In this document: positions 12,678 through 23,307 of the stretch, one piece after another | How the letters are laid out: every line of letters begins with the position of its first letter | Numbering within the stretch: the first letter of the stretch is position 1 | DNA from: Fonsecaea monophora | Lineage: Eukaryota; Ascomycota; Eurotiomycetes; Chaetothyriales; Herpotrichiellaceae | Assembly (NCBI RefSeq): GCF_001642475.1 | Contig: NW_019174007.1 | Span: forward strand, 97,849 to 161,848 | DNA: 64,000 nucleotides | Reading direction: 5' to 3' | Position numbers and translations under genes: made by a program | Notes under the pieces: generated by a model | Seen by the model: the letters and a program-made list of their open reading frames with translations, nothing else | Told to the model about the DNA's origin: nothing | Database searches by the model: none

Positions 12678-12700
12678 CCGCCGCGCGATTTGTGCGGCGG
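12678..12700. repeat. GC-rich inverted repeat
   Basis: Arms CCGCCGC (12678-12684) and GCGGCGG (12694-12700) are separated by 9 nt, and a GTCGAC palindrome lies outside each arm. The direct reading is a hairpin. The spaced CCG/CGG triplets also resemble sites bound by Zn2Cys6 dimers. Confidence 0.4.
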
Positions 12701-14107
12701 GCGAACGCTCGTCGACAGGCATATCCGCGGGAATTGTTTTTGGTCAGACAAAGCTGTCAGACTTGATACATTTTCATACAAAATGCTCGTTGCAGTAAGG
12801 AGATAAAGTTTCAAATGACTAGACTCATTTAGTCAGTCGGTCACCATTCGGGTGCGGTCTTTGGAGGATGGTATGACCAAATGAACAGTTTGCCTTCGAA
12901 AATCCCCGCAAACACGTCAAACACAACTGTGACTCCTGCGCCAGACCTAAAGAACATTCAACACCACCTCAAAGTTTAATCCTTGCTTTCTGAATTATTG
13001 TGCTGACATTATCATACGTATCTCACAATTACCATGCGTCGCAATGGCAATGACGCGAGGACCACCGGAAGCTGATGTGGTTGTCAGTGTGTCAGTGTGA
13101 CTCAAAGAGTGTGCCGGGACTGCTCCGTCCACCAGATCAATCATCAACACCACGATTTTGGAAAGACGAGCCATAATCATGGTCAAGAGTGGCACGCGAG
13201 ACCCCGCGCGGGGTAATTATGCTGCAACCTCAGAACAAACACAGGAAGAAAATGGAAGAAGTTGTGCTCCCGGCTTGCCCTTGGAGCACATCCTCTACGC
13301 CAGTCGCATGGCCGACGTTGGAAAGATCAATGCCCCGTTCCCAATGCCTCAATTGCTGTCAGGACGACATCAAGCTGTGAAAGAAGGCGATTGAGGTGCT
13401 TCCGGTCAGCCCGGTTGGGATGCCATGGATCGGACTGAGGCGGCGCATTGATAAAGTGAAGAAGTGGACTGGACACGCCCGTGGCAGAGGAATCTAAAGC
13501 GCTTCAGATTTTGATCCCTAGGGTTACAAAGGTACTTTGAACTGACCTGCACAGCTCACACCAGCCGCGTCAGGATCACCAACTCCCGTGGAGGAGACTG
13601 CGATGCTCTTGTGGGTGATACTGCCATCTGCAGGACCTGCGTTGGATGCTGGAGACATGAGGGCGGGTCGGAATACAGAAACGAGAGCGGCTGAAGATGG
13701 AACACAGAGAGAGAAATGGACCTCGAAGAACCAGGTAGGTCAGGAACAAGAGCTTGGAGAGCGGTTTGAAGAGAGTGGAAGGAACAGGATGGGGGACTCG
13801 ACGATTGTTATATCTCCCCCAGGGGATACTTGAAGCAGGCGACCCTGCAGCGTGTCAGGCATGCAATTACAACGCCCAACTCTTTGGAATACCAGCATGA
13901 TTAGAGGGACCTATGATACAAGAAAGAAGAGGACCGGCACATGCCTCACCCTCGTAATGGCGGGAGCAGGCAGGGATACCGTTCGAGGCCACTGTATAAC
14001 CATCACAAGAGGACCTTCAGCGTCCAGAGTACGGTTATTGCGGATGAGAACTTTGGGTCGACTGGAGATATTGTGCGCATAACTGGGGATTCAGTAGGTT
14101 TCTTGTG

Positions 14108-14160
14108 TTTTGGGGGGGGCGGCCTCATGAGGGTAGAGATAGGGGGGGGCTCATGAGAGT
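14108..14160 (+). repeat. Imperfect direct repeat with G8 runs
   Basis: Two copies of a run of eight G followed by C, then CTCATGAG(A/G)GTAGAGA, lie head to tail; a weaker third echo (CTTGTGAG...GGCGG) follows to about 14195. Probably a small local duplication. Confidence 0.5.
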
Positions 14161-15165
14161 AGAGAACTTGTGAGGGCGGCAGACTTGTGAGAGCGGTAAA
14201 GAATTATGTCCTAATCATGCAGCGCCTAAAAGTCTGACTTGTTTTGCTTTGGCTCGGTTTGCGTACACCCAAGCTCAACAGCCCTTCTCCTGAACCACCC
14301 AACACGACCTCTAGGGAGATAAAACAGGCTAGATTGATTATCCTACCCAGCCCATAGCTTACTGTCCTGATCCTAGAGAGCCTCACATGTTGTTTTACCG
14401 GTCAGAATGCAAGTTTCTCACCTATTGATGGGGTCGGAGGTAACAGGAGGTATTACGTAAAGGCTACCCTAGCTCCCTCCTCTTATAGTATTTATTGAAT
14501 AGTAGTTATAGAAACGGTGACACCTGAAGCCAGGAGTACAGGTAGGCTGTGCTCCTGACAACCAGGGTTCGCAGAGAAGTTCACAGCAGCAGAATATACA
14601 TCGTGCAGGCTTCGCACTGGAGATTGGGTTCGGCATGCGTCCATACTCTTAGATGTATCATACAGTCCCAAAAAGACCTCGAAAAGAGCCGTCGTTGTGA
14701 TGCTGACGAATTCGGAATAATACTGTCAAAGGGTCTAAGTGCTACGGCTGCGTACTCGGTGGTTACGTGGTTCCGTGGGTAATTGGAAGAACGATTTCGG
14801 GGGGGAGGGGGGGAACGCGGGCATATGGCGGGGAACAGCGAGAATGCGGCGATCGGCTAAACAACGGCGGGCTCATTATCTGGGACATTAACCGATTACC
14901 ATGTCACAGTCCGCGTCCTGTCCCTGGGCACTCATGGGGGGACATAAACTCCACGCAGTCCTGGTATCAACCAGGCTTACATTATTGTTGTCACCGTACC
15001 ATCGTCGGTTTCTGACACTCTGTGCTACGGACATCTTCGGTTTGGGGCCGGCGTCATATTAGAAAGTCCGCACGCAGGCAGACCTCTGCCAAACCTCCCC
15101 CCTCCCCCTTCCCCCTCCCTCCCCCATGTGGCCTCTGTAAGGGTCGGTCTCGTGCCTTTGTCAAG

Positions 15166-16515
15166 ATGGAACCAAAGCAGCCCGAGGGCGTCTTCTCTTT
15201 CCTCGACACCGACCTGTACAAGCTGACGATGCAATGTGCGATCCTCAAGTACTTCCCTTCGGTCGACGTGGAATACAAGTTCACCAACCGCACCTCGCAG
15301 ATGCGGTTGGACCAAGAGGCAGTCGCCTGGCTGAGGGAACAGATTACCAAGCTGGGGAACATCACACTCGAACAGCAAGAGTTGGGATATCTGAGAAAAC
15401 ATTGTCCCTTCCTGGGCTCCGACTACTTGGAGTATCTGCAGAGGTTTCGCCTCCGACCCGCCGAGCAAGTGCATCTGGAGTTCACGCCCGTCGATGGCAC
15501 GTTCGGTGACCTCCACATCACCGTCACTGGCCTGTGGGTCGAGACAATCCTCTACGAAATCCCTCTCCTCGCCTTGACGAGTGAAGCATATTTCAGGTTC
15601 GTTGACAAGGACTGGGACCACCAGGGACAAGAGGAACAGGCATATGAGAAGGGAGTGCAGTTGTTCAGCGCAGGCTGCGTTGTGTCCGAATTCGGCTCTC
15701 GGAGAAGACGTGACTTCCACACCCAAGACCTCGTGATCAAGGGTCTGGTCCGGGCCTCACATGAAAAGGACCGACGTGGAAAGCTATCGGGCACAAGCAA
15801 TGTGTACTTTGCGATGAAGTATAGCATTCCCCCTGTCGGAACAGTGGCCCACGAGTGGTACATGGGCATTGCCGCACTGACCAATGACTACGAAAATGCC
15901 AACGAAAACGGCCTCCGGTATTGGCTTGACTGCTTCGGCAAGGGGGTTCTGGGCATTGCACTCACGGATACCTTTGGCACGCCCGACTTCTTCAAGGCTT
16001 TCAAGAAACGAGTACCAGCACGCACGTCGGCGTCACGGGATAATTCGACCGGGTATACCGAAGAGAACCACAACGCAAATGATCAGCCTTACTATGCTGA
16101 AGTCTTTGCGGGCATCAGACAGGACTCTGGCGACCCAAAAGTATACATCGAACGCGCTGATGACTTCTACAAGTCAATCGGGCTGAGCCACAAGAGTATT
16201 GTGTTCTCAGACTCTCTCAACGTGGAAAAATGCATCGAATATCGAGAGCTGGCAGAAGCGTGCGGGTTCAAGCCTTCTTTTGGAGTCGGGACATTCTTCA
16301 CGAACGATTTTAGGCACAAGTCGGACCCTGGAACGAAATCCAAACCAATGAACATCGTCATCAAATTGTCAAAGGCAGGTGGTAGACCAGCAATCAAGTT
16401 ATCCGACAATATCGGCAAGAACACAGGCGACGAGGCAACGGTACTAGATGTCAAACGCCGTCTGGGTTACACGGAGAAGGAATGGAGGGAAGGTGATGAA
16501 TCCAGGAGGTGGTGA
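15166..16515 (+). CDS. NPT1: Nicotinate phosphoribosyltransferase
   Basis: An uninterrupted frame of 449 aa starts at the ATG at 15166 (MEPKQPEGVFSFLDTDLYKL). The open frame extends upstream without an ATG, so I reject the longer form. Family marks include FLDTDLYKLTMQ at the N-terminus, SEFGSRRRRDF, GTSNVYFAMKY, and GTVAHEWYMG, where His229 is at the position of the phosphorylated active-site histidine. FAGIRQDSGDP and GVGTFFTNDF follow near the PRPP-binding region. The length matches fungal Npt1 (about 430-450 aa). The enzyme makes nicotinate mononucleotide from nicotinate, PRPP and ATP in the Preiss-Handler branch of NAD synthesis. An ACS-type MFS permease at 31.5-33.3 kb belongs to a family that includes nicotinate carriers, but the two are 15 kb apart. 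Confidence 0.97.
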   Translation: MEPKQPEGVFSFLDTDLYKLTMQCAILKYFPSVDVEYKFTNRTSQMRLDQEAVAWLREQITKLGNITLEQQELGYLRKHCPFLGSDYLEYLQRFRLRPAEQVHLEFTPVDGTFGDLHITVTGLWVETILYEIPLLALTSEAYFRFVDKDWDHQGQEEQAYEKGVQLFSAGCVVSEFGSRRRRDFHTQDLVIKGLVRASHEKDRRGKLSGTSNVYFAMKYSIPPVGTVAHEWYMGIAALTNDYENANENGLRYWLDCFGKGVLGIALTDTFGTPDFFKAFKKRVPARTSASRDNSTGYTEENHNANDQPYYAEVFAGIRQDSGDPKVYIERADDFYKSIGLSHKSIVFSDSLNVEKCIEYRELAEACGFKPSFGVGTFFTNDFRHKSDPGTKSKPMNIVIKLSKAGGRPAIKLSDNIGKNTGDEATVLDVKRRLGYTEKEWREGDESRRW

Positions 16516-17890
16516 TGCTTTGGGGCCAGCCGATGCTAGTGGCGTTAATATCGCAGCCTTGCTGCCCCCTGGGAGCCCTTGTGGATCGACGGAGGGGCGA
16601 GGCTCTAGCACCTTTGTGGGGGTTGTGGCGGGAGAGCTTGTCATTGACCAGTCGTGATTGGGGTCTTCAAAGTCCCTTTCTAGATGGAATTTTCGCTCCA
16701 GGCAGCTGGAATCAAAATGTCGGTGCCTATCTCACGCCACAACGGATCACCGGGGGGCCGACGTGAGATTTACTCCGGCATCTCAATGGTGGCTGCCGAA
16801 AGACGACCATGGCCCAAAGGCGACAATCATAATCACCACAAGTCTTCCGAGTATAGGAGTGGTAGGCATGGATGGCTATGGCTCTCCAGCAAATGCTGAA
16901 ACAATATCTGATGTGACCATCCCCACGCAGAGCGAATCCGTCTCTTTTTCCGATACCTGAGGCGTAATTGGCGACACTGGTGAAGGAGCAAAACGTTCCC
17001 CATACTAAAGTAAGATTGGTGTGGGCTTGATTGGGTGAAGGCTTCTAGCGAGCCATGGTTTGTCAGAGTGGTTACCAGGTCTTCGAGGTGTCGAAAATCC
17101 ATCTAATTATCTTAGCGGGGACGAGGTCGGAATAGGTAAAGTAGAACAGGCCAAGCGCTGACTTGCGTTTGAGACGATCCAGTGATGATCGTGCTCGTCG
17201 ACGATGAACGTTTCTTGTGTAGGCATTCTTGTACGAGTTATGATTCGGGTAGCAGTTGGAGTGGCACAGCCGCAGTCGAAGACGAAGGTTTCGCACCTTT
17301 TCTGCTCCACCACACGAAGCTGCAGGTCACAGCGCAAAGCCGCAAGGCCGCGAGGCCTAGAGGCGCTTCTTTGGGGAGGGCGTGGGAAAAAGGGTGCCCA
17401 GACCTTTCCGGACGAAGCCTGTGCGCAGTTCCCTCTAGTAGGGCTAGTAGGGTCCGAGGGGCACTTTAGGCTCCCCTATGGAATATTCGTACAATTAATG
17501 GCCGCAGGGGGGTTCCTCTCGCTGCAGCTCGCTCCCTCACATGCCCGCTTCCTTCCCTCCCAACTCCGTCCCGAGCTGATCAGATTCCTCGTAGCTCTGA
17601 TCACTCAGCCCGCCATCTTTCCAAACACCCCAAGATCCTTTCTTCTTTCAGATTTTCTATTCAGCCGCTGCTGATTCCACCTCCATCTTAGACTTCCATC
17701 TTCCTCCTTTGTATTGCTTTCTTTCTCATCTTCTTCATTCCAGTATCGCGTACAGAAGCCATTTGCGCGTGAACCTCCTTTCTCTACAGGTTTCCTGCTC
17801 GACGCATTCCCGCGCTAACTGGGAGCCCTCAATTGAACCGTTATTGTTCACCTACACGATTTTTAATACACGCCTCGCTTTCCAGGCATC
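16516..17890. other. Intergenic region with pyrimidine-rich leader
   Basis: No gene is supported. From about 17550 to 17800 the plus strand is strongly C/T-rich, as in leaders of highly expressed fungal genes, and it leads into the SNARE start at 17891. Confidence 0.45.
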
Positions 17891-19138
17891 ATGAGTGTAC
17901 GTTGTTTCCATGCCGAGAGACATTGGTTGGCTTCACCCTTTGCCCCGACTCCTGAAACGCAGCCAACAGATATCCTACAACCATTGCTTTGTGCTTCCCC
18001 ATTGAGAGCTATTGCTGACTGCCGCATCGCTCCGATTAGAACTACCAGCAAGGCGGCCAGGGTTATGGCACCTATAATCCCTACGGACAAGCAGGCAATC
18101 CCTACGCTCAGGGGGGCAATGGCAATGAAGCATATGGCAATCAGGGAAACTATAGTGAACGCCCCGAGCCCCAGCAACAAGGGAGCAGCTATTATGCTCA
18201 AGATGAACAGCGGCAAGGCGGTTACGGTACACAAAGCTCGACGATACCTTTCTGTGGCTGCTGGCTAATATACGCTTTTCAGAAATGAGAAACATGAACG
18301 GCGCCGACCCGAACCGGATTCTCAATGAATGCCGGGCTGTCGATCAAGCTATCGATGAAATCGAGGCAGATCTACAGCGTCTCAAGGGCCTCCAAGCACG
18401 ATACCTCGCAGACACAAATACATCTGCCCAATCGCCGTTGCGCGTGGAGGTTGATCGGACGGGAGAAACGATCATGACAAAGTACCGTGGTCTCGTCAGC
18501 CGCGTCAAGAATATCAAGCAGCAACCGGAGTCCGGGAACCCGCGCAATGCTCCCCAGGTGGGCAAAATTGATCGAAGGCTGAAGACCGCGATCAATCAGT
18601 ACCAACAAGTAGAGCGCGAATTCCGGAAGGCGTCTCAAGAACAGATGGCGAGACAATATCGGATCGTCCGCCCCGACGCCTCAGACGCGGAAGTGCGCGA
18701 AGCTGTTGAAGATCCTAATAACCAACAAATCTTTTCTTCTGCCTTGATCCAGAGTGACCGACGCGGTGAAGCACAGTCTGTCGCACGAAACGTCTCGCAA
18801 CGTCACGAAGATATCCAGAAGATTGAACGACAAATGATTGAGCTTGCCCAGCTCTTCCAAGATCTCGAGGCACTGGTGGTGCAGCAAGAGCCCGCAGTCA
18901 CGCAGATCGAGGAGCAAGGCGAGCAAGTCGCAGAACATGTGTCCAAGGCAAATGTTGAGCTCGAGGGCGCGGTCGTCAAGGCCCGAGCTGCCCGCCGCAA
19001 GAAGTGGATGTGCTTAGGCATTGTCGGTGAGTGTTGTTCCGGTTCTACTGGCGGGAATATGCTAACTTGTGCCCAGTCCTCATTATCATCATTATTGTTG
19101 TGGTCGTGGCGGTGGCAGTTACGGTGACGAAAAATTAG
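17891..19138 (+). CDS. Plasma-membrane t-SNARE, syntaxin/Sso family
   Basis: Four exons (17891-17896, 18040-18226, 18283-19026, 19077-19138) give 332 aa. Exon 1 is only ATGAGT. Exon 2 encodes a Gln/Gly/Tyr-rich N-terminal stretch (NYQQGGQGYGTYNPYGQ...). Exon 3 holds the Habc-type helical region (DPNRILNECRAVDQAIDEIE) and the SNARE helix, with the zero-layer Gln in LAQLFQDLEALV, then the basic RAARRKKWMCLG. The last exon completes a C-terminal transmembrane anchor made mainly of Ile and Val (CLGIVVLIIIIIVVVV). Sso proteins act with Sec9 and Snc in exocytosis at the plasma membrane. The Q/G/Y-rich head is common in filamentous fungal orthologues and longer than in yeast. All four exon phases agree. 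Confidence 0.95.
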
Positions 19139-19933
19139 GAAGGCGGTAACAACAGTCCTCCACCGTCATGAACACACAAAACCATGTTCAATCGCTGGCG
19201 AGAATCGTGACATGTGGAACTGGCAGCTCCGCGTTGCAATTGGTTCTTGCAGGTTTACTTACATTTGACTTCATGTCCACGAAAGGTGGACAGCATCTAT
19301 TGTTGGTGAAGCAGACCACAAGGTACCTTTTTCTTTGTGTGTGTTTTTGGATCGCCCGAGAGTTGACACAACTCGCATTGTGAGGAAGATCAGAGCGCGA
19401 TAGAGCGGGCGGGGATGGTGGCAGGGAGAGGTTTCAGAATTTCCTATGTTTTCGCAGAAAAGCCGGCGCAAAAGTGTTCATTTTGTCTTTTTTTTCGGTC
19501 CCTTTTGGTGGTGGAGGGGATCCTGGGCTGGTTGGCAAGGATTGACATTGTACAGCATCAGAACGCCCAATTAGATACACACACTACCCGCTAATAATTT
19601 CTTTCAACTTGTTTTGGACGGTATTGTCGGATTCATTCTTCTACCCAGGTGCAGCAGTAGCAGGATTGATTGTGTATTCAGTTTTGTAGCTCGGTTTCTC
19701 GTTTCCACGGTCCACCACATCGACACTTGCTCGCGGCGCATTACAAGGTTAAATGCCATGTAGCGCGATTGATTTTCGCGGCTCTTTGTCAACCGGTATG
19801 GCGGATGTCTCCTTTACGTAGGGGTATAGAGCTCGACCATCCAGACAGAGTCGTGCCGTAGGATCTTAGAAGACAAGCGTCTCTGGAACCCTACATATAT
19901 ATGCATACGTAGTCTGTACTGCAAGTTTAGCAC
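19139..19933. other. 3' intergenic region between convergent genes
   Basis: The region lies between the ends of the SNARE gene (plus) and the BolA gene (minus). T-rich patches occur near 19480-19505. No other gene is seen. Confidence 0.45.
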
Positions 19934-20667
19934 TCACGCGGCGCCCTGTGCGTCCTTTTTCCTCGCGAGCTCCCTCTCCACCTCCTCCGGCGTCTTAGTC
20001 CGAAGCTGGAGAGCGTGGATTCCGCCGGGCCGATCGAGCTCCTCTTTCAGCAGTGAGTAGATCATCCTGTGCCGCGCCGGTTGCGGCTTCGCTTGGAATG
20101 ACGGAGAGGTGATGTCCAGACTAGCCTTTGTGTTAGTAGTTTAGAAGAAGAAGCATAATGTGGGGGAAGTTTCCGCAGAGCCTGAGGAGGAGAAGGGGAT
20201 CTGGAGATGATATGACTCCGATCCTATCACACGAGGCTGCGACGCCCGGGAACCCCAAGATCATGGTGAAGAGCACACGCGCCAGTGGCCGGGAAAGGGA
20301 CGAAGACAAACAGGCCATTCACTTACAAGAAGTGCGTTTCCTTTGAAGTCGAGCCTACCATGGCCTTGTGGTGGGAATGAAGATGAGAGTCGTTTCGAAT
20401 GGTGAGGCTTGTGGGGTTCAAAGCCTCTGTCACCTGTCGCCAAGGTTAGACACCGTCCCACAGCAAACTGACTGGGTATGTTCAAGAACTGGGCAGATAG
20501 ATAGATGTGTCCTGAAACGGGGCGGAAACGCCATGGCTTTCTTTCGCTTCTTCTCAGCTCACCTTTCTTCGGATCGTGTCCTCCACGGGCGTGGTGGAGC
20601 TGCTCGCCATCCTTCTCGTCGATACTGCACGGCAAAACGAGGTGCCAGCAGTTACATAGCGCCTCAT
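19934..20667 (-). CDS. Mitochondrial BolA-like protein (132 aa, 3 exons)
   Basis: Exons 20667-20563, 20433-20327 and 20120-19934 join in phase (introns 129 and 206 nt). The first 20 residues (MRRYVTAGTSFCRAVSTRRM) are rich in Arg, Ser and Thr without acidic residues, a good mitochondrial presequence; a second Met at residue 20 could start a cytosolic form. The body is classic BolA: VEDTIRRKVTEALNPTSLTI, NDSHLHSHHKAM, ETHFFLDITSPSF, QPARHRMIYSLLKEEL and GGIHALQL, including the conserved His residues. Mitochondrial BolA proteins work with monothiol glutaredoxins and Nfu in late Fe-S cluster delivery. The stop codon overlaps a GTGAGT, but the only nearby AG would give a 19-nt intron, so I keep the stop. 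Confidence 0.92.
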
Positions 20668-21245
20668 TTGGCCACTGACTGGATGGCTTTTCGAGGGGAT
20701 GGATTTTGGCGCACACACACCAGAGATTGAAGGGATGGAGGGATTTTGATGATTGCAGCAAAGATTCAGACTGCGGTCGAGTAAATGATGATGAATGGAC
20801 ATTTTTACGCTGGGGCATTATGTTACTAAGCGCAATTTACAAGGCTTATTCTACGACCTCACTTGATGACCTGCATTTGGGGGCAAAAAGACCCCTTGAG
20901 GAGCTAGTGTAAGCGGTTGTCAGAAGCGCCCACAGAATCCAGAAACAAGATATGGGAACCAGGTATATGAGAACAGCGAGATCTTGAGTGGACCGTGTAA
21001 CAAGTTGCTTACAAGACTAATATACAACTAGGGTAGCCGAGCATCCTTCTGCTTCCTTCTTGTCCACCTCAGACTTTCAGCCGCGTCGCCTGGAAGCTTA
21101 TTTGTTGACGTGGGCCAAGCTGGTCGACTTGGTCCCTCTCTACTCGTATCGCGACGTTAACACAAAGGACAAAACCCCTTGACATCACGGCTGGTCGATT
21201 TACTCTGTGTTCCCCCAAGTTGAGGTCATCGCTACCTTGTCCATC
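20668..21245. other. Divergent promoter region (BolA / phospholipase C)
   Basis: About 580 nt lie between the divergent starts of the BolA and PLC genes. No gene or repeat is seen in it. Confidence 0.4.
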
Positions 21246-23012
21246 ATGGCCGATTCAGCTTCAGCGCACCTTGCTTCACACATGGCCAAGCTAAACCCAT
21301 TTTCCAAGAAGAATGGCAAAGTCGACAATGAGGACGCCGGCGAAGTCATTGATGCCTCGACGGTTGCTGGCGGCGGTCATGGCTCCCGCGAAACCAACAT
21401 CACCAAGCATCAACTCCGAGTCAGCCATGCTCTCAAGGCGTTCCTGGTCAAGCACCATGTTCTCTCAGAGGAAGAGGCCGCACTGGACAATCCAGACACA
21501 GTGACCGAGTCACTGCACGCTCTCCTCAACAAGCCGCATATTAACGTCCCGTCGTACATAACAGATCGGTCTCGTCCGTTGTCCGAATACTTTATCAGTT
21601 CGAGTCACAACACCTACTTGGTGGCTCACCAGCTTTACGGCAATTCTTCTGCCGATGCCTACAGGACTGCTCTTAGAACGGGATCGCGCTGCGTGGAGAT
21701 CGATGCGTGGGACGATGAGGAAAATAAGGACGAGCCAAAGGTCACGCATGGCTACACGCTTGTCTCTAATATCTCATTCCGCGCCGTATGTGAAACGATT
21801 CGTGATGTCATGGACGAGGAAGCCCGTCAGGCGCCATCTCATCCAGACTGTAGAGCATCTCCAATCCTCCTATCTTTGGAGAACCATTGCGACGCACATG
21901 GTCAACGGCGTCTCGTCGAGATCATGAAAGAGGTATGGGGCGACCGACTGCTGAGTAAGGCTGTCAGGCAAAAAGGGCACGAGGAGCAGCAAGGCTCTGA
22001 CGACCAAGTGACTCTCGAAGAGCTGGGGTCAAAAATAGTCGTCATTGTCGAATACCACTTTCCCAACGAACCCAAAAGTGAAGAGGAGAGCTCCAACTCG
22101 GACGACGAGGATGAAGAAACGAGACAGGCGAAGAAGGCTTACAACGACAAGAAGAAGGCTGCACCCACCATCATCATCCCTGAGCTGGCAGAGTTAGGTG
22201 TGTACGCTCAATCAGTGAAACCGCGCGACAATTCTTGGTATGGTGAAGCCGGGCTCAAGGACGGACCTCATCATCACCTTATCAATGTCTCTGAGAGTGG
22301 TCTAAAGGACCATATGCCCGCCGAGAACGACAAAATTGCTCGCCATAACGCCCGACATCTAATGCGGGTGTATCCCAAAGGGACGCGGATCTCGTCCCGA
22401 AACCTCAAACCGGTGCAGTTCTGGGGTATCGGAGCGCAAGTCTGTGCCCTCAACTGGCAGACATTTGGGGCTAGCATACAGTTGAATGAAGCGCTGTTCA
22501 GCGGCACAGATGGATATGTTTTGAAGCCAGCGGCTTTGCGGGCCGGCGGATCTGGCCGACTCAACACCGGGAAGAGGAAGATGCTCCGCCTGCATGTTGC
22601 AGGAGCCACAGATATACCTGTACCAGAGGGGCGAGAACCTGGCGATATCAAGCCATACTTGACCTGTAAACTCTACCACCCTGACATCGATGAGGATGAC
22701 GCGCCAAAGCGCAAGACGGCACATTACAGGCAACACAAACTCGGGCTGCTGCATAGAGGTGAGAATCCTCCGCCCACAGATCCTATCTGGGACGAGACGT
22801 TGCTATGGGACTATGACGACAATGAGCTAGTGTTCCTCCGCATGCTCATCAAGAGCGATGACAGTTTTGCCATCAACCCCATCTTTGCGGTGGCTGCGGT
22901 GAGGTTGCTGTACGTAGCTCCGGGCTGGAATTTTATCCGCATGCTGGACTTGAAGGGAAGAGAGACCAGATGCTCGATCCTTGTCAAATTCGAGATCGTG
23001 GATGAGATGTGA
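21246..23012 (+). CDS. Phosphoinositide-specific phospholipase C
   Basis: A single-exon frame of 588 aa; the ATG at 21246 is chosen because the frame upstream of it lacks family similarity. The N-terminal ~100 residues include a helical segment (HQLRVSHALKAFLVKHHVLSEEEAAL) that replaces or degenerates the EF-hand region. The X box starts at PLSEYFISSSHNTYL, with the first catalytic His at 121, then EIDAWDD (Ca-binding acidic residues) and THGYTL with the second catalytic His at 168. An acidic linker separates the Y box (LGVYAQSVKPRDNSWYGE to RVYPKGTRISSRNLKPVQFWGIGAQVCALNWQTF). A C2 domain fills the last ~130 residues (LRLHVAGATDIPVPEG...). The enzyme cleaves PIP2 to IP3 and diacylglycerol; no PH domain is seen, as in several fungal delta-like PLCs. 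Confidence 0.96.
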   Translation: MADSASAHLASHMAKLNPFSKKNGKVDNEDAGEVIDASTVAGGGHGSRETNITKHQLRVSHALKAFLVKHHVLSEEEAALDNPDTVTESLHALLNKPHINVPSYITDRSRPLSEYFISSSHNTYLVAHQLYGNSSADAYRTALRTGSRCVEIDAWDDEENKDEPKVTHGYTLVSNISFRAVCETIRDVMDEEARQAPSHPDCRASPILLSLENHCDAHGQRRLVEIMKEVWGDRLLSKAVRQKGHEEQQGSDDQVTLEELGSKIVVIVEYHFPNEPKSEEESSNSDDEDEETRQAKKAYNDKKKAAPTIIIPELAELGVYAQSVKPRDNSWYGEAGLKDGPHHHLINVSESGLKDHMPAENDKIARHNARHLMRVYPKGTRISSRNLKPVQFWGIGAQVCALNWQTFGASIQLNEALFSGTDGYVLKPAALRAGGSGRLNTGKRKMLRLHVAGATDIPVPEGREPGDIKPYLTCKLYHPDIDEDDAPKRKTAHYRQHKLGLLHRGENPPPTDPIWDETLLWDYDDNELVFLRMLIKSDDSFAINPIFAVAAVRLLYVAPGWNFIRMLDLKGRETRCSILVKFEIVDEM

Positions 23013-23307
23013 TGAAGGGAACCATGTGCTGGAATTGAAAGGTCGTATGTGATACACAGAAGAACAGTATTGACGAGGCAGACGCGGGTCATGAAAGCAC
23101 GAGGCTCCGGCAGAAATTTGAGTCCTGCGGGCCCATGCGGAGTAACACATGCAATTTTGAGCTTTAGCATTTTCTAATACATCATCTCTCTGTCAACACG
23201 AGTCATAGTTCTTCTTCCACCACTTCTCATCTTCGGTCAGTTCGAACACCGTTGCTCAAGCCTGATATTTTCGTGTGAGCGAGGCAACAATCGACAATGG
23301 TTGCGGG

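Larger units (their letters stand above)
12270..15165. other. Long intergenic region with regulatory-looking and low-complexity patches
   Basis: No gene is supported. The region contains a CCAAT/GATA cluster near 12607-12638, a GC-rich inverted repeat at 12678-12700 and a G-run direct repeat near 14110-14160. Immediately upstream of the NAPRT start (about 15090-15125) is a C/T-rich leader. Confidence 0.4.

Noticed and set aside
15022..15165. 48-codon N-terminal extension of nicotinate phosphoribosyltransferase
   Set aside because: The open frame begins with GTG, not ATG, and the conserved protein starts at 15166.
17204..17674. 156-codon ORF upstream of the SNARE gene
   Set aside because: It lies in the C/T-rich leader region, has no protein features and no splice link to the SNARE exons.
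20261..20818. 185-codon minus-strand ORF
   Set aside because: It runs in the wrong frame through the BolA exons and introns; the spliced BolA model explains the region.
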